NCBI GenBank assembly: GCA_049999765.1
Contig: JBNGIQ010009386.1
Span: 279,269-322,867, forward strand
Length of the DNA stretch: 43,599 bases
Direction: 5' to 3'
From: Phaeoceros laevis
Taxonomy: Eukaryota; Anthocerotophyta; Anthocerotopsida; Notothyladales
In this document: one piece after another, positions 11,305-20,580 of the stretch
Numbering within the stretch: the first letter of the stretch is position 1
How the letters are laid out: each line of letters starts with the position of its first letter
Position numbers and translations under genes: made by a program
The notes under the pieces: generated by a model
The model's database searches: none
What the model saw: only the letters and a program-made list of their open reading frames with translations
Told to the model about the DNA's origin: nothing

Positions 11305-12852
11305 ATGGCCTCCGTTGCAACTCCAATCCTTGTGCTCTTGTTTCTTCTGCACGGTTGGTGTTTCGCACGCTCATCGGCTGGGTTGGAAGATGGGACGGGC
11401 TGGCACCAGTCCGCCAGGGATCCGGAGAAAGTAGGAAAGGACCTAGAGTCGGTGCGAATTCTGGTGGTGGGCAAGTCTGGCGCCGGAAAATCGACGCTCA
11501 TCAACCGGCTGTTCCAGCTCAGCAACGAGCATTCGCAAGGGAGGGACTCCGGGCTGCCGGTAAGCGCATCTGGCAAGCCAGGATTGCAAGACATCAACAA
11601 AGAATGGAAGCACCCGAGAGACCCGGTCTTCATCCACGACTCCAATGGAGTCAGCACAACAGGCGGAACAGAGGTCGTTGCAGATTTCCTCCGCAAAAGG
11701 ATGGCGAGACCAAACCACAGTGATAGGGTTCACCTTGTTTGGTACGTGGTGTCTGCGTACGAGAACCGTATCCTGGATGAAGCCAACTTGCTGCGGGAAG
11801 TGATCCGGAGCCTGGAGAATTACAGCGTGCCCATCCTGCTTGTGGTGACACACTGTGATGGATTGCCTCAAGACTACCACTATTTTTACAATACCAACAT
11901 TGCTAGGAACCTGGACGCGTTTCTAGAAGGGGTGGAGCCAGAAACCAGGGAGGCCATCAAGTCCAACATTGTCAAGGTTGGCAACAAGGGCAGGGGAGGT
12001 GGCCCGCTTGACAGCCACAAGTTTGCGGAGCTGGCCAAGAAGACCCGGCAATACCTAGGCAGTGAAGCGCAGCGCCAGACCTGGATCAGCGCACAGAAGG
12101 TGGACTTTGAGCTGAAGCTGGAGCGAAGCTGTGAGACAATCCGGTCCTTCTCTTCCAGCTTGCTGCAGAACTTGGCCTCGTATGTCAAGGGCAAGTTCTC
12201 TTCGGGCTCCGGGAATTTCGAAGAAGCTTTTTTGGCCTTGTGCTCGGTGTGGGATGTCCCGCTAGCCTTTGAAGATGCTCTGCGGGAGGAGTTTCTGTTC
12301 GAAGACTATGACGTTCCCTCTGCTGCTGGAGGCAGCAGCAGCGAGTTCAAGGCATGGTTGGATTCGAAGGAGGAGGAGGAGTCTGATGACTCCGCCTACG
12401 CCATGCTGGTTGAGGCTGGCAAGGCCGCTGCGAGCATGTACTATGCTGGTCCTATTGCCGCTGCTGGCATCATAGCGAGCCACTTGTCTGCCAGGGTAGT
12501 GAAGGGGGCGGAAGGGCACTCGGTGGAACAGGCCAACCGCATGCTGATGCTTGCGGGCGCCATCTTGTATGTCAAGGGAACTAAGGATCCAGGAAGCTCA
12601 TGGGCAAAACGGTCGCGGGAGGAATACCGTCATCTCATCGTCACTTTCATCAAAAAGTACAGCAGAGCGATGACGCTGCTGGAGCAGAAGAAAACAATGG
12701 GGTTGGGTGTAGAATATGATGCAGGTTCTCTTTTGCTTGATCTGGTCAGGAAAAATCCGTCTGAGCAGATAAAGAAGAAGGTCTTCGAGAGCCTAGGCAG
12801 CTTCTTTGACCTTACATTGAGACTGCAGCATGATGTCCATGACGAGTTGTGA
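11305..12852 (+). CDS. GTPase-like P-loop protein with N-terminal signal peptide (515 aa)
   Basis: An intronless protein with a G domain of the septin/AIG1/HSR1-like P-loop GTPase type. Residues 1-25 form a classical signal peptide: a hydrophobic run VLLFLLHGW followed by a small-residue cleavage region. The G domain starts about residue 50. G1 is GKSGAGKST at 56-64, the G3-like DSNG is at 112-115 after a hydrophobic strand, and G4 is THCD at 182-185 after ILLVVTH. A hydrophobic glycine/alanine-rich segment at about 372-396 and a second at about 413-425 lie in the C-terminal half and could be membrane-associated helices. The start ATG has A at -3 and G at +4. GTP binding is well supported by motifs; the substrate process is unknown. 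A signal peptide on such a GTPase is odd, since these proteins usually act in the cytosol. An N-terminal membrane anchor is the alternative reading. Confidence 0.8.
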   Translation: MASVATPILVLLFLLHGWCFARSSAGLEDGTGWHQSARDPEKVGKDLESVRILVVGKSGAGKSTLINRLFQLSNEHSQGRDSGLPVSASGKPGLQDINKEWKHPRDPVFIHDSNGVSTTGGTEVVADFLRKRMARPNHSDRVHLVWYVVSAYENRILDEANLLREVIRSLENYSVPILLVVTHCDGLPQDYHYFYNTNIARNLDAFLEGVEPETREAIKSNIVKVGNKGRGGGPLDSHKFAELAKKTRQYLGSEAQRQTWISAQKVDFELKLERSCETIRSFSSSLLQNLASYVKGKFSSGSGNFEEAFLALCSVWDVPLAFEDALREEFLFEDYDVPSAAGGSSSEFKAWLDSKEEEESDDSAYAMLVEAGKAAASMYYAGPIAAAGIIASHLSARVVKGAEGHSVEQANRMLMLAGAILYVKGTKDPGSSWAKRSREEYRHLIVTFIKKYSRAMTLLEQKKTMGLGVEYDAGSLLLDLVRKNPSEQIKKKVFESLGSFFDLTLRLQHDVHDEL

Positions 12853-12981
12853 GGCCACCTTTGAACACTACCCAGGTACCCTACGACACTACTTTGTCCA
12901 AGGATTACACTACCTCTTATCATATATCTCAAATTCTCAATTGTACTCTTTCCACGGCAACTCAACCCAGGCAACATCGTC

Positions 12982-13203
12982 CCTGGACGACGATGATATC
13001 GCGAAATTTTGTGGGTGCTAATGCCAGAAGAGTTGGTGGAGAGAGTGCTCCTGTTTTTGTCCAAGCATGTCAAGTGTTAAGCTGCTCAACTTGCAAGCGA
13101 GAGCTGCCGTGAGATGTTGAGGTGGACGCCGGCAAAACAAGAGGACTCTCTTCACCGACCCTTCTGGCATTAGCGCCCATACAGACTGGTCATCGTCGTC
13201 CAG
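12982..13203. repeat. Long imperfect inverted repeat, arms about 75 bp
   Basis: The left arm (12982-13058) and right arm (13133-13203) are reverse complements with scattered mismatches. Both begin cctggacgacgatga and include ctaatgccagaag. A spacer of about 74 bases separates them. Both arms read similarly outward as protein: MPEELVERVLLFL on the plus strand (then a stop) and LMPEGSVKRVLLF on the minus strand, reminiscent of an F-box start. This suggests an inverted duplication of a small gene piece. Confidence 0.7.
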
Positions 13204-13304
13204 GTACTTCTTGCAGGTTTGTTGACACTGCTCAAGAGCTCCTCCACAAACCACAGGTCCATTGTAGGCTTCGGACTAGCTCGCCATCGCCGCCAGACGC
13301 ACAG

Positions 13305-13665
13305 ACCTGATAAGCGACTTTTTGCAAGTTATAAGGGCAGGTTGCCAAATTTGCAACTGTTCAAAACGGAATTTGCAAACCTCCAGTCCGCCCCTATGTG
13401 GAAAAGTCCGTCCATGAGGTCCTCCTCCAAGGAACTGATAGGCTACTTTTTGCAAGGTTGCCAAATTTGCAACTGTTCAATATGGACTTTGCCACCTCCA
13501 GTCCGTCCTTCCCTATGTCGAAACGTCGGTTAAAGAGCTCCTCCATGAGAGACCTGATAACCAGAGACATGAATGTAGAGACCTGATAAGCTACTTTTTA
13601 GGGCAGGTTGCCAAATTTGCATATGGAATTTGCAACTTCCAAGCCGCTCCTATGTGACAACTTCC
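13305..13665. repeat. Degenerate tandem repeat, 3 copies
   Basis: Copies start at about 13305, 13431 and 13577, each with a ctgataagctactttttgca-like start followed by ggttgccaaatttgca and then tccagtccgyccctatgtg-like sequence. The last copy is shorter. Non-coding. Confidence 0.75.
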
Positions 13666-13937
13666 TTAAGTACAAGGTTACATGAAACCCTTCAGTCATT
13701 AGGCAATGCGTGCCTGGGATGAAAGGAAGTTTATTCCCAGGAACTCTTTAGCATCCAACCCTGGAAGTGCGAGTGGATCTCCGATCAGAACGGGATCTAA
13801 CAAACATTTGAACATGGCAATGTAGAATTGCCTGCCCCAACGAGGCTCTATGCTCCTAGACCACAGGCAGCAACACCATCCTTAAAGGGAAGTCTGTGGA
13901 TGGACTGGGGAAAGGGCAGAGGTCCCGCAAACGCATT

Positions 13938-15723
13938 TCAGTCCAGCCTCAGACTTTTTCCCTGCGATGACTTTGCTGTTTGTCGTCTTGGAGAAGGGGT
14001 CACAGGGCTTCCTGCACCCTTCAGAACTGTCCAGATACGAGGTACAAGCCATTCATGCATTGTGTCCAACTCTTCTTGAGTGCTGGGTGTTCTTCTTCTT
14101 GTAGAAATCAAGAAGCTGGTACAGCAAACCGAAGGACTTGGTTAAAAAGTCGTACAGTTTGAACTTCTGACGAAACGTATTTCCGCAGAAGCTCTTCAAC
14201 AACCAGCAAGTAGTACAACTAGCAGCTTGAGTGGAGGAAACTTACCAAGTCAGCGCATTTGCCACGGAAGTCCCTTTCCTGCAAAATGACCTCCTTTCCA
14301 TCTGCTCTGCAAAGAGCAAGAGACACAGAGCAAATGAGAAACAGGTAGTTGGTGGCTGTGAAAAGAGAATCCAAAGTCCAACTTGAGGATGTAACAGCTA
14401 CCTTAAAGCCTTGAAGAAAATCACTTCCTCTTTTTTGCCGTTGAGGACGGTAGAGACAGATTGAACGATGTCGGTAACTCGCTTGATTTTTGTATTCGTG
14501 ACCCTGTATCCTCCCGGCACCGCTAATGCTGGGGTCCCTAGCTGCTGCGCGTTCTCCCACCCATGAGCAACAGCGTCACCTATTTGCTGCTTATGAAGAG
14601 CGAAAGGCGTTACAAGGCTTGCAAGTGGTACTATATCTCCTAGCCTGGGAACCTTGCACGCCGATCCTTCGTTCACTAGTTGCATCTCCAGAATGTTGGA
14701 ATCTGGTGTAAGCTCTTGCAGGGGCTCACGCTTCCTCTTCTGTGCTCCCTCATTGCCTTCCACTTCACTCCCGGAACAAACCCCACTGGCTCCGGGGCTG
14801 TCCTCACCTTTGGCTGTTTCGTCTGTTGGGGATACCTGCTGCAATGCCCACACGGCACTTTCATCAAGCTCCCAGCCAGTAAGGTTTCCCATCGGCTTAG
14901 CCTTGTGAGATGAATCCTCTATAACTGGTCGGGAAGCTAGAGCTTCCAACAAATCCGCCTCCCAAGGAATGCCTTGCTCCAAGAGAGGGGCAAGGTCTGG
15001 CATGGGAACCTCATCAAATCCCTGAGAAGCAGTAGGGTCGGCAACAACTTTCACAGGGCTGCCAAATGGAGACAGAGCTGTCTCATCCCTCCTTGCCTCA
15101 TCACCTTGCTGCTGCGGTGCTGACTCGCTAGGAGCTTGAGAGGAAACTTCTGGGCCCTGGCCGCCCCAAAGCCCTTTCCTTTCAGCAGTGACAATGGAAG
15201 CTAAGTCAACCAATCTCCCCACTAGCTGCAATAAGAAGTCCTCAATGCCCACTTGGTTCTCAAGAAGGGCTTCGGAGTTGCCAATCAAGTCCTCGAAGCA
15301 GGTCTTCACGTCACTTTTGTCCCATACCAGAGAGGATATCCATCGTCGAGAATGATGTGCCTCCGCATCGCATTCCGAGCCTGCAGAGCCTTCGGCGTCC
15401 TCTTCCGTTCCTGCACTTGACTCTGCATAAGACCCTGCCTCCGCCTCAGAATCCCCCACTGACCCGGCTTCCAATTCAACTGGCAACACTTGCCTACGGT
15501 GGGGAGTGCCGCTAGCAATGGCTATAGCTGCTAACCCCGCCTCAATTTGGCGAACACCTTCAGTGAGGTGCCGACGAGACACCCAGAAAGGAATTATATC
15601 GCCCTCCACAATATCCTTCAGATCCACTGGCTCCATGAGCTTAGGGAAAATCCCCCACTGCTGACCACGGTTGTGAGCAGCAACCGCTTGTCGCAACCAC
15701 TTCCGATGAGAAGCGGAAGCCAT
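13938..15723 (-). CDS. Unrecognised acidic protein, three exons, last exon frameshifted
   Basis: I do not recognise this protein. Exon 1 is 15723-14402 and exon 2 is 14306-14246. Exon 3 starts at 14166. Donors are TTAAG|GTAGCT and GACTTG|GTAAGT; acceptors are ctttgcag and tttcgtcag. The phases (2 then 0) keep one frame across both introns (95 and 79 bases). Exon 1 encodes about 440 residues: a basic, tryptophan-containing N-terminus, an acidic Ser/Glu/Ala/Gly stretch at about residues 80-130, and a helical block after it. The joined C-terminal part mixes beta- and helix-like segments (contains KKEEVIFFKAL, then KLYDFLTKSFGLLYQLLDFY). After about 14082 the continuing frame stops at 14053, but the next frame reads on sensibly to a TGA at 13940-13938 (contains MHEWLVPRIWTVLKG). 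One extra base near 14082 would explain this: a pseudogenising mutation, a sequencing error, or an unseen splice. No signal peptide or membrane segment is visible. Confidence 0.5.
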
Positions 15724-16370
15724 ACTTCGCCCAACTCCTCAAGCTCCTTTTCAATTGCTCAGCTTGAGCTTGAACGCGGTCTGCTGTTCACAAGCGCACT
15801 CCATATCTGTCTCTACGGTTTTGATTTTCAGTTTCCCGCTCCTCTGTTTTTTGAAGTTGTGAGAAGGTTGCAAGTGGGTGTACCCGTAACCCGTGTAGCT
15901 GTCACTAATTATGTAACACGATCATCTTATCTGCCAGACCCCTTTACACCTGCACTGCATGATCGATAATCTCGTCCGTTTCTGCATCAAGCAAAATTGT
16001 GTAGGCACAGGCTGTTTTTGTTACAGCCATTAATCCTTTCTGGAGCTGCAGCATGATTCCGTATGAAGGTGCTGCTTAGGGCGATTGAGCCTTGGTCAGG
16101 TGCAGAGAAGGTTGGCAACTCCTTATGAAGAGAGGCCGGAGACAAACCCCAACTTTGCTGGACTCTTCTGGACCGTGGGGGGCCTTGCACAGATTCGTCA
16201 GTCTAAGTGTCTTGTTCATATTCAGTGTGGACGATGATTTGTAGTAAAATCTCAGGCCAAGGCGAACATAGCGTATATCAAGGATTAGTGACAGGGTGAA
16301 AACCTAGCATGTCGTTATCACCAAAGTAAAAGGTCTATGACGAGAGAAGCAGCAGAATGGCAGTCAGCAG
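15724..16370. other. Intergenic, nothing recognised
   Basis: This is the presumed upstream region of the minus-strand gene that starts at 15723, running on to the 3' end of the BTB-family fragment. No reading frame of interest and no repeat is visible. Confidence 0.5.
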
Positions 16371-17320
16371 TTACGTGCACCTATCATCAGACACAAGTCT
16401 GATCCGAGCTTTGCAACCTGGCGACATTTGAATGCAAGGAAACAACTCTCCTGCTGGCAGTTTGTCAAAAGCGACACCAAATGCTTCCCCATAAACAGAA
16501 AACGCGCATGTCCGTGCCTCCATGTCCACATGTAACCGTGGAGCCTTGCCCAAAGCCATCACAATATTTCCTAGTCCAGTAGCTACTGCAAGCACGACCA
16601 GAGTTCCAAATCTGCCATGTGGATGGCCTGTAGGGGTCATCCCATAGTGGAGGGCCTTCAGCAATCCCGATCTGCATCAAGCCTCTGTGGGACAACGCCT
16701 CAGACCTTCTACTGGGCAGCTCCTCCACAAGAACTTCCCACTCACGTGCACACAGGCCACGAAGCTTGTTCAAAGGCATTGTCGGACGGGCAATTCCCAC
16801 GGCATCTGCTCCAGCCTTGACAACCAACCCGCCTTCAAGAAACTCATAGCTTTTGCTGCAGGCACCCATTTGGATCCCACTTCATGGAGTGGTTGCCCTC
16901 CCGCGCATGGAGTGCTTGAAGCCTGAGAGCTTCCATGAATATTGCAGGAGAAATCACATGGAGAGGTTCCAGTACTTTATAAGATCTCATGCAGTTGATT
17001 TGCAGAGCTGACCATGTCTTGTGATTCAGCTGAGCTTGGAGTTCCTCCAGATCCAACGATGCTGCATCGTCAGAAGGAGGCAGCGCTAGGGCTTCAAATC
17101 TGTCAATTAGTTGCAAGTCATCCAGTAAAACTGTCCGCAGATACTCTTCCTTAGCATCCGACACCTTGGAGGCAGCCCACAGCAAGAGTACTCCGGAGAC
17201 GAAGGTGCCCTACCATTGAGATGACTCTCTTGTTCTTGCTCCCAGTGAACTCCAAAAATACATTCAGTGCATTCAAATCCAAACTGCGGCATAGATCTGA
17301 AGGTGAGCTCAACAAGAAGT
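16371..17320 (-). pseudogene. Decayed 3' part of a BTB-family gene (relative of 34238-35773)
   Basis: The translation aligns segment by segment with the BTB pseudogene at 34238-35773. Shared blocks are NVFLEFTGSKNKR, then LLLWAASKV, then the block VLEPLHVISPAIFMEALR, then WEVLVEEL, and the C-terminal block HVDMEARTCAFSVYGEAFG. The frame changes at least three times: near 17185 (looks like loss of one CT pair), near 16865, and near 16545. The 5' edge is a convincing splice acceptor (tttttttaacag) with the exon starting at 17320. No BTB domain exon is recognisable upstream, so the copy is truncated as well as frameshifted. It is very unlikely to make a working protein. Confidence 0.75.
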
Positions 17321-18495
17321 CTGTTAAAAAAACACAAGCTTTAGAGTTCAGTGCTAGGATGGGGTCCCGGGGGAACATGCTTGCTTTTGCACAGCAGTGC
17401 GCCCCTTCACTCTCCTGATGAGTCCTGCCTCTCCAGTCCACTTGCAGTGCTGGAGCCGAGCAGCCGTGGACGTATGAGCTCCATGAGGCGAGTCAGGCGA
17501 CTGATACCAGGATGACCACATGAGGCATGTAGAAGAAGAAATTATATTAACGTCCACGGGGACTGTGAGAGCCATGGGACAAATGTTCACAAGTACAATT
17601 GAAATAAGTGTAACCGCATGTTGAATGGTTCATGAATAGCCTCCAAACGCCATGGTGTGTGTATGTATGTCTTCATAACTATCACATCCTTGCACGGCCA
17701 AAACGGCAGGGTCACATTCAGGAGGACTCAAGGCTTTGCCTGTGTATGTAAGGTATGTGGGGCTTTGCCTGGAGTGGTCAATTTCCCACGCAAAACGGTT
17801 TTACTTGTAAGCAAATATAAAGTTAGCAGACTTATTAGCAGCTTTCGGAGTTGGTATGTCGCGGAGCGTCAGAGCCCCTTCACGAAATGGCGAGCCCGTG
17901 CGTGTGTGGAGAATTCCAAAGCTAAAAACTGTACAACTTGAATGATTTCTCAAGCCAATCTAGAACTCGCATCTGTCAGTATCGACTTCCAATCGTAAGA
18001 ATGTGAAGTATCGATGGCTAGCATGAAATTCTGCCGTTCTAGTGGACTTGCCATGGGAATCGATTGTCCGTAACATGATTAAGCATGGCTTTCTCAAGAC
18101 CTGATACTCCACTCCTATGGATCTGCTCTTTAAGTCCACAGAAGAGTAGTGATGCACTATCTAGCTTTGCCCGGTCTTCAGCACTGATACATTTCGACAA
18201 TGTCACCATCAGGGTCATAAGGATAGAGATCTTGCACATTGCTATCCTTGTGAACCATCCTGCAAGCCCATCCAAGTACACTACACCACTTCCATAATGC
18301 TCGACGTTAGGCCAGGCTTTGGCCTGGGAAACCTTGAAGTAACCAAAACCAGACTGGGCTAGGTGCACATAATCCTTCAGATGAGATTCATCAAATCCAG
18401 TCATCCTTCCAAAGGCGACTTTATTTGGGATGCTGCATAAATCCGAACTAGAATACAGCCGTTGACATAGCATAGAGGTGCAAAGGAACGCTTTG
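17321..18495. other. No intact gene; includes presumed VTI1 3' untranslated region
   Basis: A long minus-strand open frame (18473-18039) directly follows the VTI1 stop and most likely is 3' untranslated sequence that happens to be open. A possible polyadenylation signal AATAAA lies on the minus strand at 18425-18420. Nothing else in 17441-18000 is recognisable. Confidence 0.45.
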
Positions 18496-19657
18496 CTAAT
18501 GCCGTTTAAACTTGAAGTAGAGAATCAATATTATGGAGAGGATAAGTGCAATAATAACTGTCCACATGGTCCACTTGTTCCGGTTCATCCTCCTCCCCAT
18601 TGCAGTGAGAATCTTTCGACTCTTTGACAGTCCATCATCAACACCGTGAAGCTGGCACAATTCAGGCAAATGTCAGGTTTCTGCCGCCTGTCCGGTTTCA
18701 ATTTGTCAGTGTCTTGCACACAGTAAGTCATTAGCAATCCTACTGGAAAGATCATACATCACTTTACATTCTCTCCACCACTTACTGTATCACGCGCGTG
18801 CAGAAGTGACTGGCGTTGTTGGTGAAGATCCTGAAGAATAGAAACACCCAGCTCCTCAGTTTCCATTAGTGTCCTTCTACTCTCTTTGATCCTGTCTCCA
18901 GTCTGAGTCAATCTGTCTGTTGTGGCTAGGAGTTGTACCCTCTGATCACTTGAGGCCTGCAAAACATCAATCAGTACCAACAAGAAGCACCAATCAGCTT
19001 GCCTGGGCAGACCTGAATTTGGAACAGCTTCGGAAGATGCACCAGTATCTCGAACCACTTAAGTCTCATGAATACCTTCAAAACGGAAGCATGGCCAGCT
19101 TCCAAAAGCTCATCCCGAGAGGATGCTGAATCGATTGTAGCAGATTTTTTCACATCTCGCTTCAAATTATTCAAGTCTGACTTGTACTCTCTCAACTTGG
19201 CGAGAAGAACAGTTTTTTGAGTGGGCTGCAAGCTCCGAGCTTCCAGGTCCATTTTCCGAATCTGGTGATATTGCAGCATAACAAGGTTTTGTCAGATGAA
19301 ATTTTCTTCTTTGCAAAGCCTTCCCACTGTGAGGGATGACATCACACTAAATTATTCACTGAAGTTTCTGCCATACCAAAGCTTCTGCCTCCTGAACCCC
19401 ATCGTTGAGCTCTTTGAGCTTCTGCTTCTTCAGTTCTATCAGCAAATCCAAAGGGAAACATCAATACTTGACACCAACCAGGATCGCACCATTTTGTGAC
19501 CAAATGTTACAGTATTCAGTAAACGAGGACGTGGGGTGGGGAATCCAGGCATGACGCTGTTACCTCCATCGAGAGACCCAACTGCAGTGCACTTTCGTGC
19601 TAGGTTTGTGGAAAGCTCACAATACTGCCTTTCATAGCCGTCAAATATGTCCGTCAT
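18496..19657 (-). CDS. VTI1: VTI1-type Qb-SNARE (221 aa, five exons)
   Basis: A vesicle-fusion SNARE acting between the trans-Golgi network, prevacuolar compartment and vacuole. The Qb helix pairs with Qa, Qc and R partners. Exons are 19657-19564, 19435-19377, 19261-19076, 18956-18786 and 18651-18496. All introns are GT-AG and the frame is kept throughout. The protein starts MTDIFDGYERQYCELS and has an N-terminal three-helix domain (about 1-110, containing RKMDLEAR and KLREYKSDLNN). The SNARE motif is at about 125-190 (containing ESRRTLMETEELGVSILQDL), with the central-layer Gln near residue 160. A C-terminal membrane anchor lies at about 198-217, followed by a short basic tail. 221 residues is exactly the size of the Arabidopsis VTI11 protein. 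A possible poly(A) signal lies 71 bases after the stop. The start used is the ATG at 19657. The gene is divergent from PPR-A. Confidence 0.96.
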
Positions 19658-20580
19658 GGCTGCCAAATGCAGAGAAACAAAGGGTACTCAACAACCCCTC
19701 ATAAATTTCAGGGGATCTGACCAGATCCAAGAGCGCGTGCTCCTGTTGGCGCACTGGCCGACAGACGGCAAGGTCTCAAACTCTCGATTTCCACAAGGCA
19801 AACCTGCCGACGAGGGAGGCCAAGGTCACCTAAGACCGCGTACAGGAGAGCAACAGACCGAAGTCCGCAGAGGATCACATACCTGATACGCAAGTTCCGC
19901 CCCTCTTGACAAACGACCGTGCCACCGGCAACAGCTAACTCCGGGGGGTCCTTCACGTCACAGGCTGTTCACCCACGCAGTTGCGCGGAAAGCGCGGGTG
20001 ACCTTTCTAAAGTCGCTGCTTGGAGACTTCACGCAGGTGCAAATTTTCCATTTGCCCGAATTTTATCGTGGCCACTTTCTTCTCAGCTTCTTACTTGGAG
20101 ACGAAGAAGGAGCAGTCACCGAGGAGTTCTCTTGGGGAAGTTCAGCTCAGTTATCACACCCATCTGCAGCATTGAGGGGATGAAAGAAAGCTAGCCTGGT
20201 CAGGAAAGGGTTAGTTGTACGTGCCCAACCACGGCTTGCCCAACGTACAGCTGAGCTGGTGTGTGGTTGATTGGGTACAAGTTTGCTGCGGAGTTTCTTG
20301 CGGCAATCTTCTCGAGCGCACTCTCGAGCCAATTAGAACCACCCACTCATGCGCACTGTAGACTGGCCGTGAGTCGAACGCGTTTTGGATGTTGGATTTG
20401 TCTTTGAAAGGCTGACATCCCATGTGGATCGAGACATGGCCTTGATTGAAGCTGCAGGGCAAAATTGTGCCCTGATCAATCGGCATACTGTATGTATGAA
20501 GTTAATGGAATCCGTCCCAGTTGTCCGATAAATGTAGCATACAGATCTGGACACGGTCGGTTGCACTTCTCGGAACAGTC
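19658..20580. promoter_or_regulatory. Shared upstream region between divergent VTI1 and PPR-A
   Basis: About 920 bases separate the two divergent start codons, so both promoters must lie here unless 5' untranslated exons extend further. No protein-like frame and no obvious TATA arrangement stands out. Regulatory role is inferred from position only. Confidence 0.35.

Larger units (their letters stand above)
12853..13937. other. Intergenic DNA with palindrome and tandem repeats
   Basis: No intact gene. The stretch holds a long imperfect inverted repeat (12982-13203) and a three-copy tandem repeat (about 13305-13665), listed separately. The rest, including 13666-13937, shows nothing recognisable. 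Confidence 0.5.

Noticed and set aside
18039-18473. 435-base open frame on the minus strand right after VTI1, with a DPDGDIVEMY-like peptide in another frame resembling a glyoxalase/VOC C-terminus
   Set aside because: It starts only 23 bases after the VTI1 stop, has a poly(A)-like signal inside and no other VOC motif; best explained as VTI1 3' untranslated sequence with a chance match.
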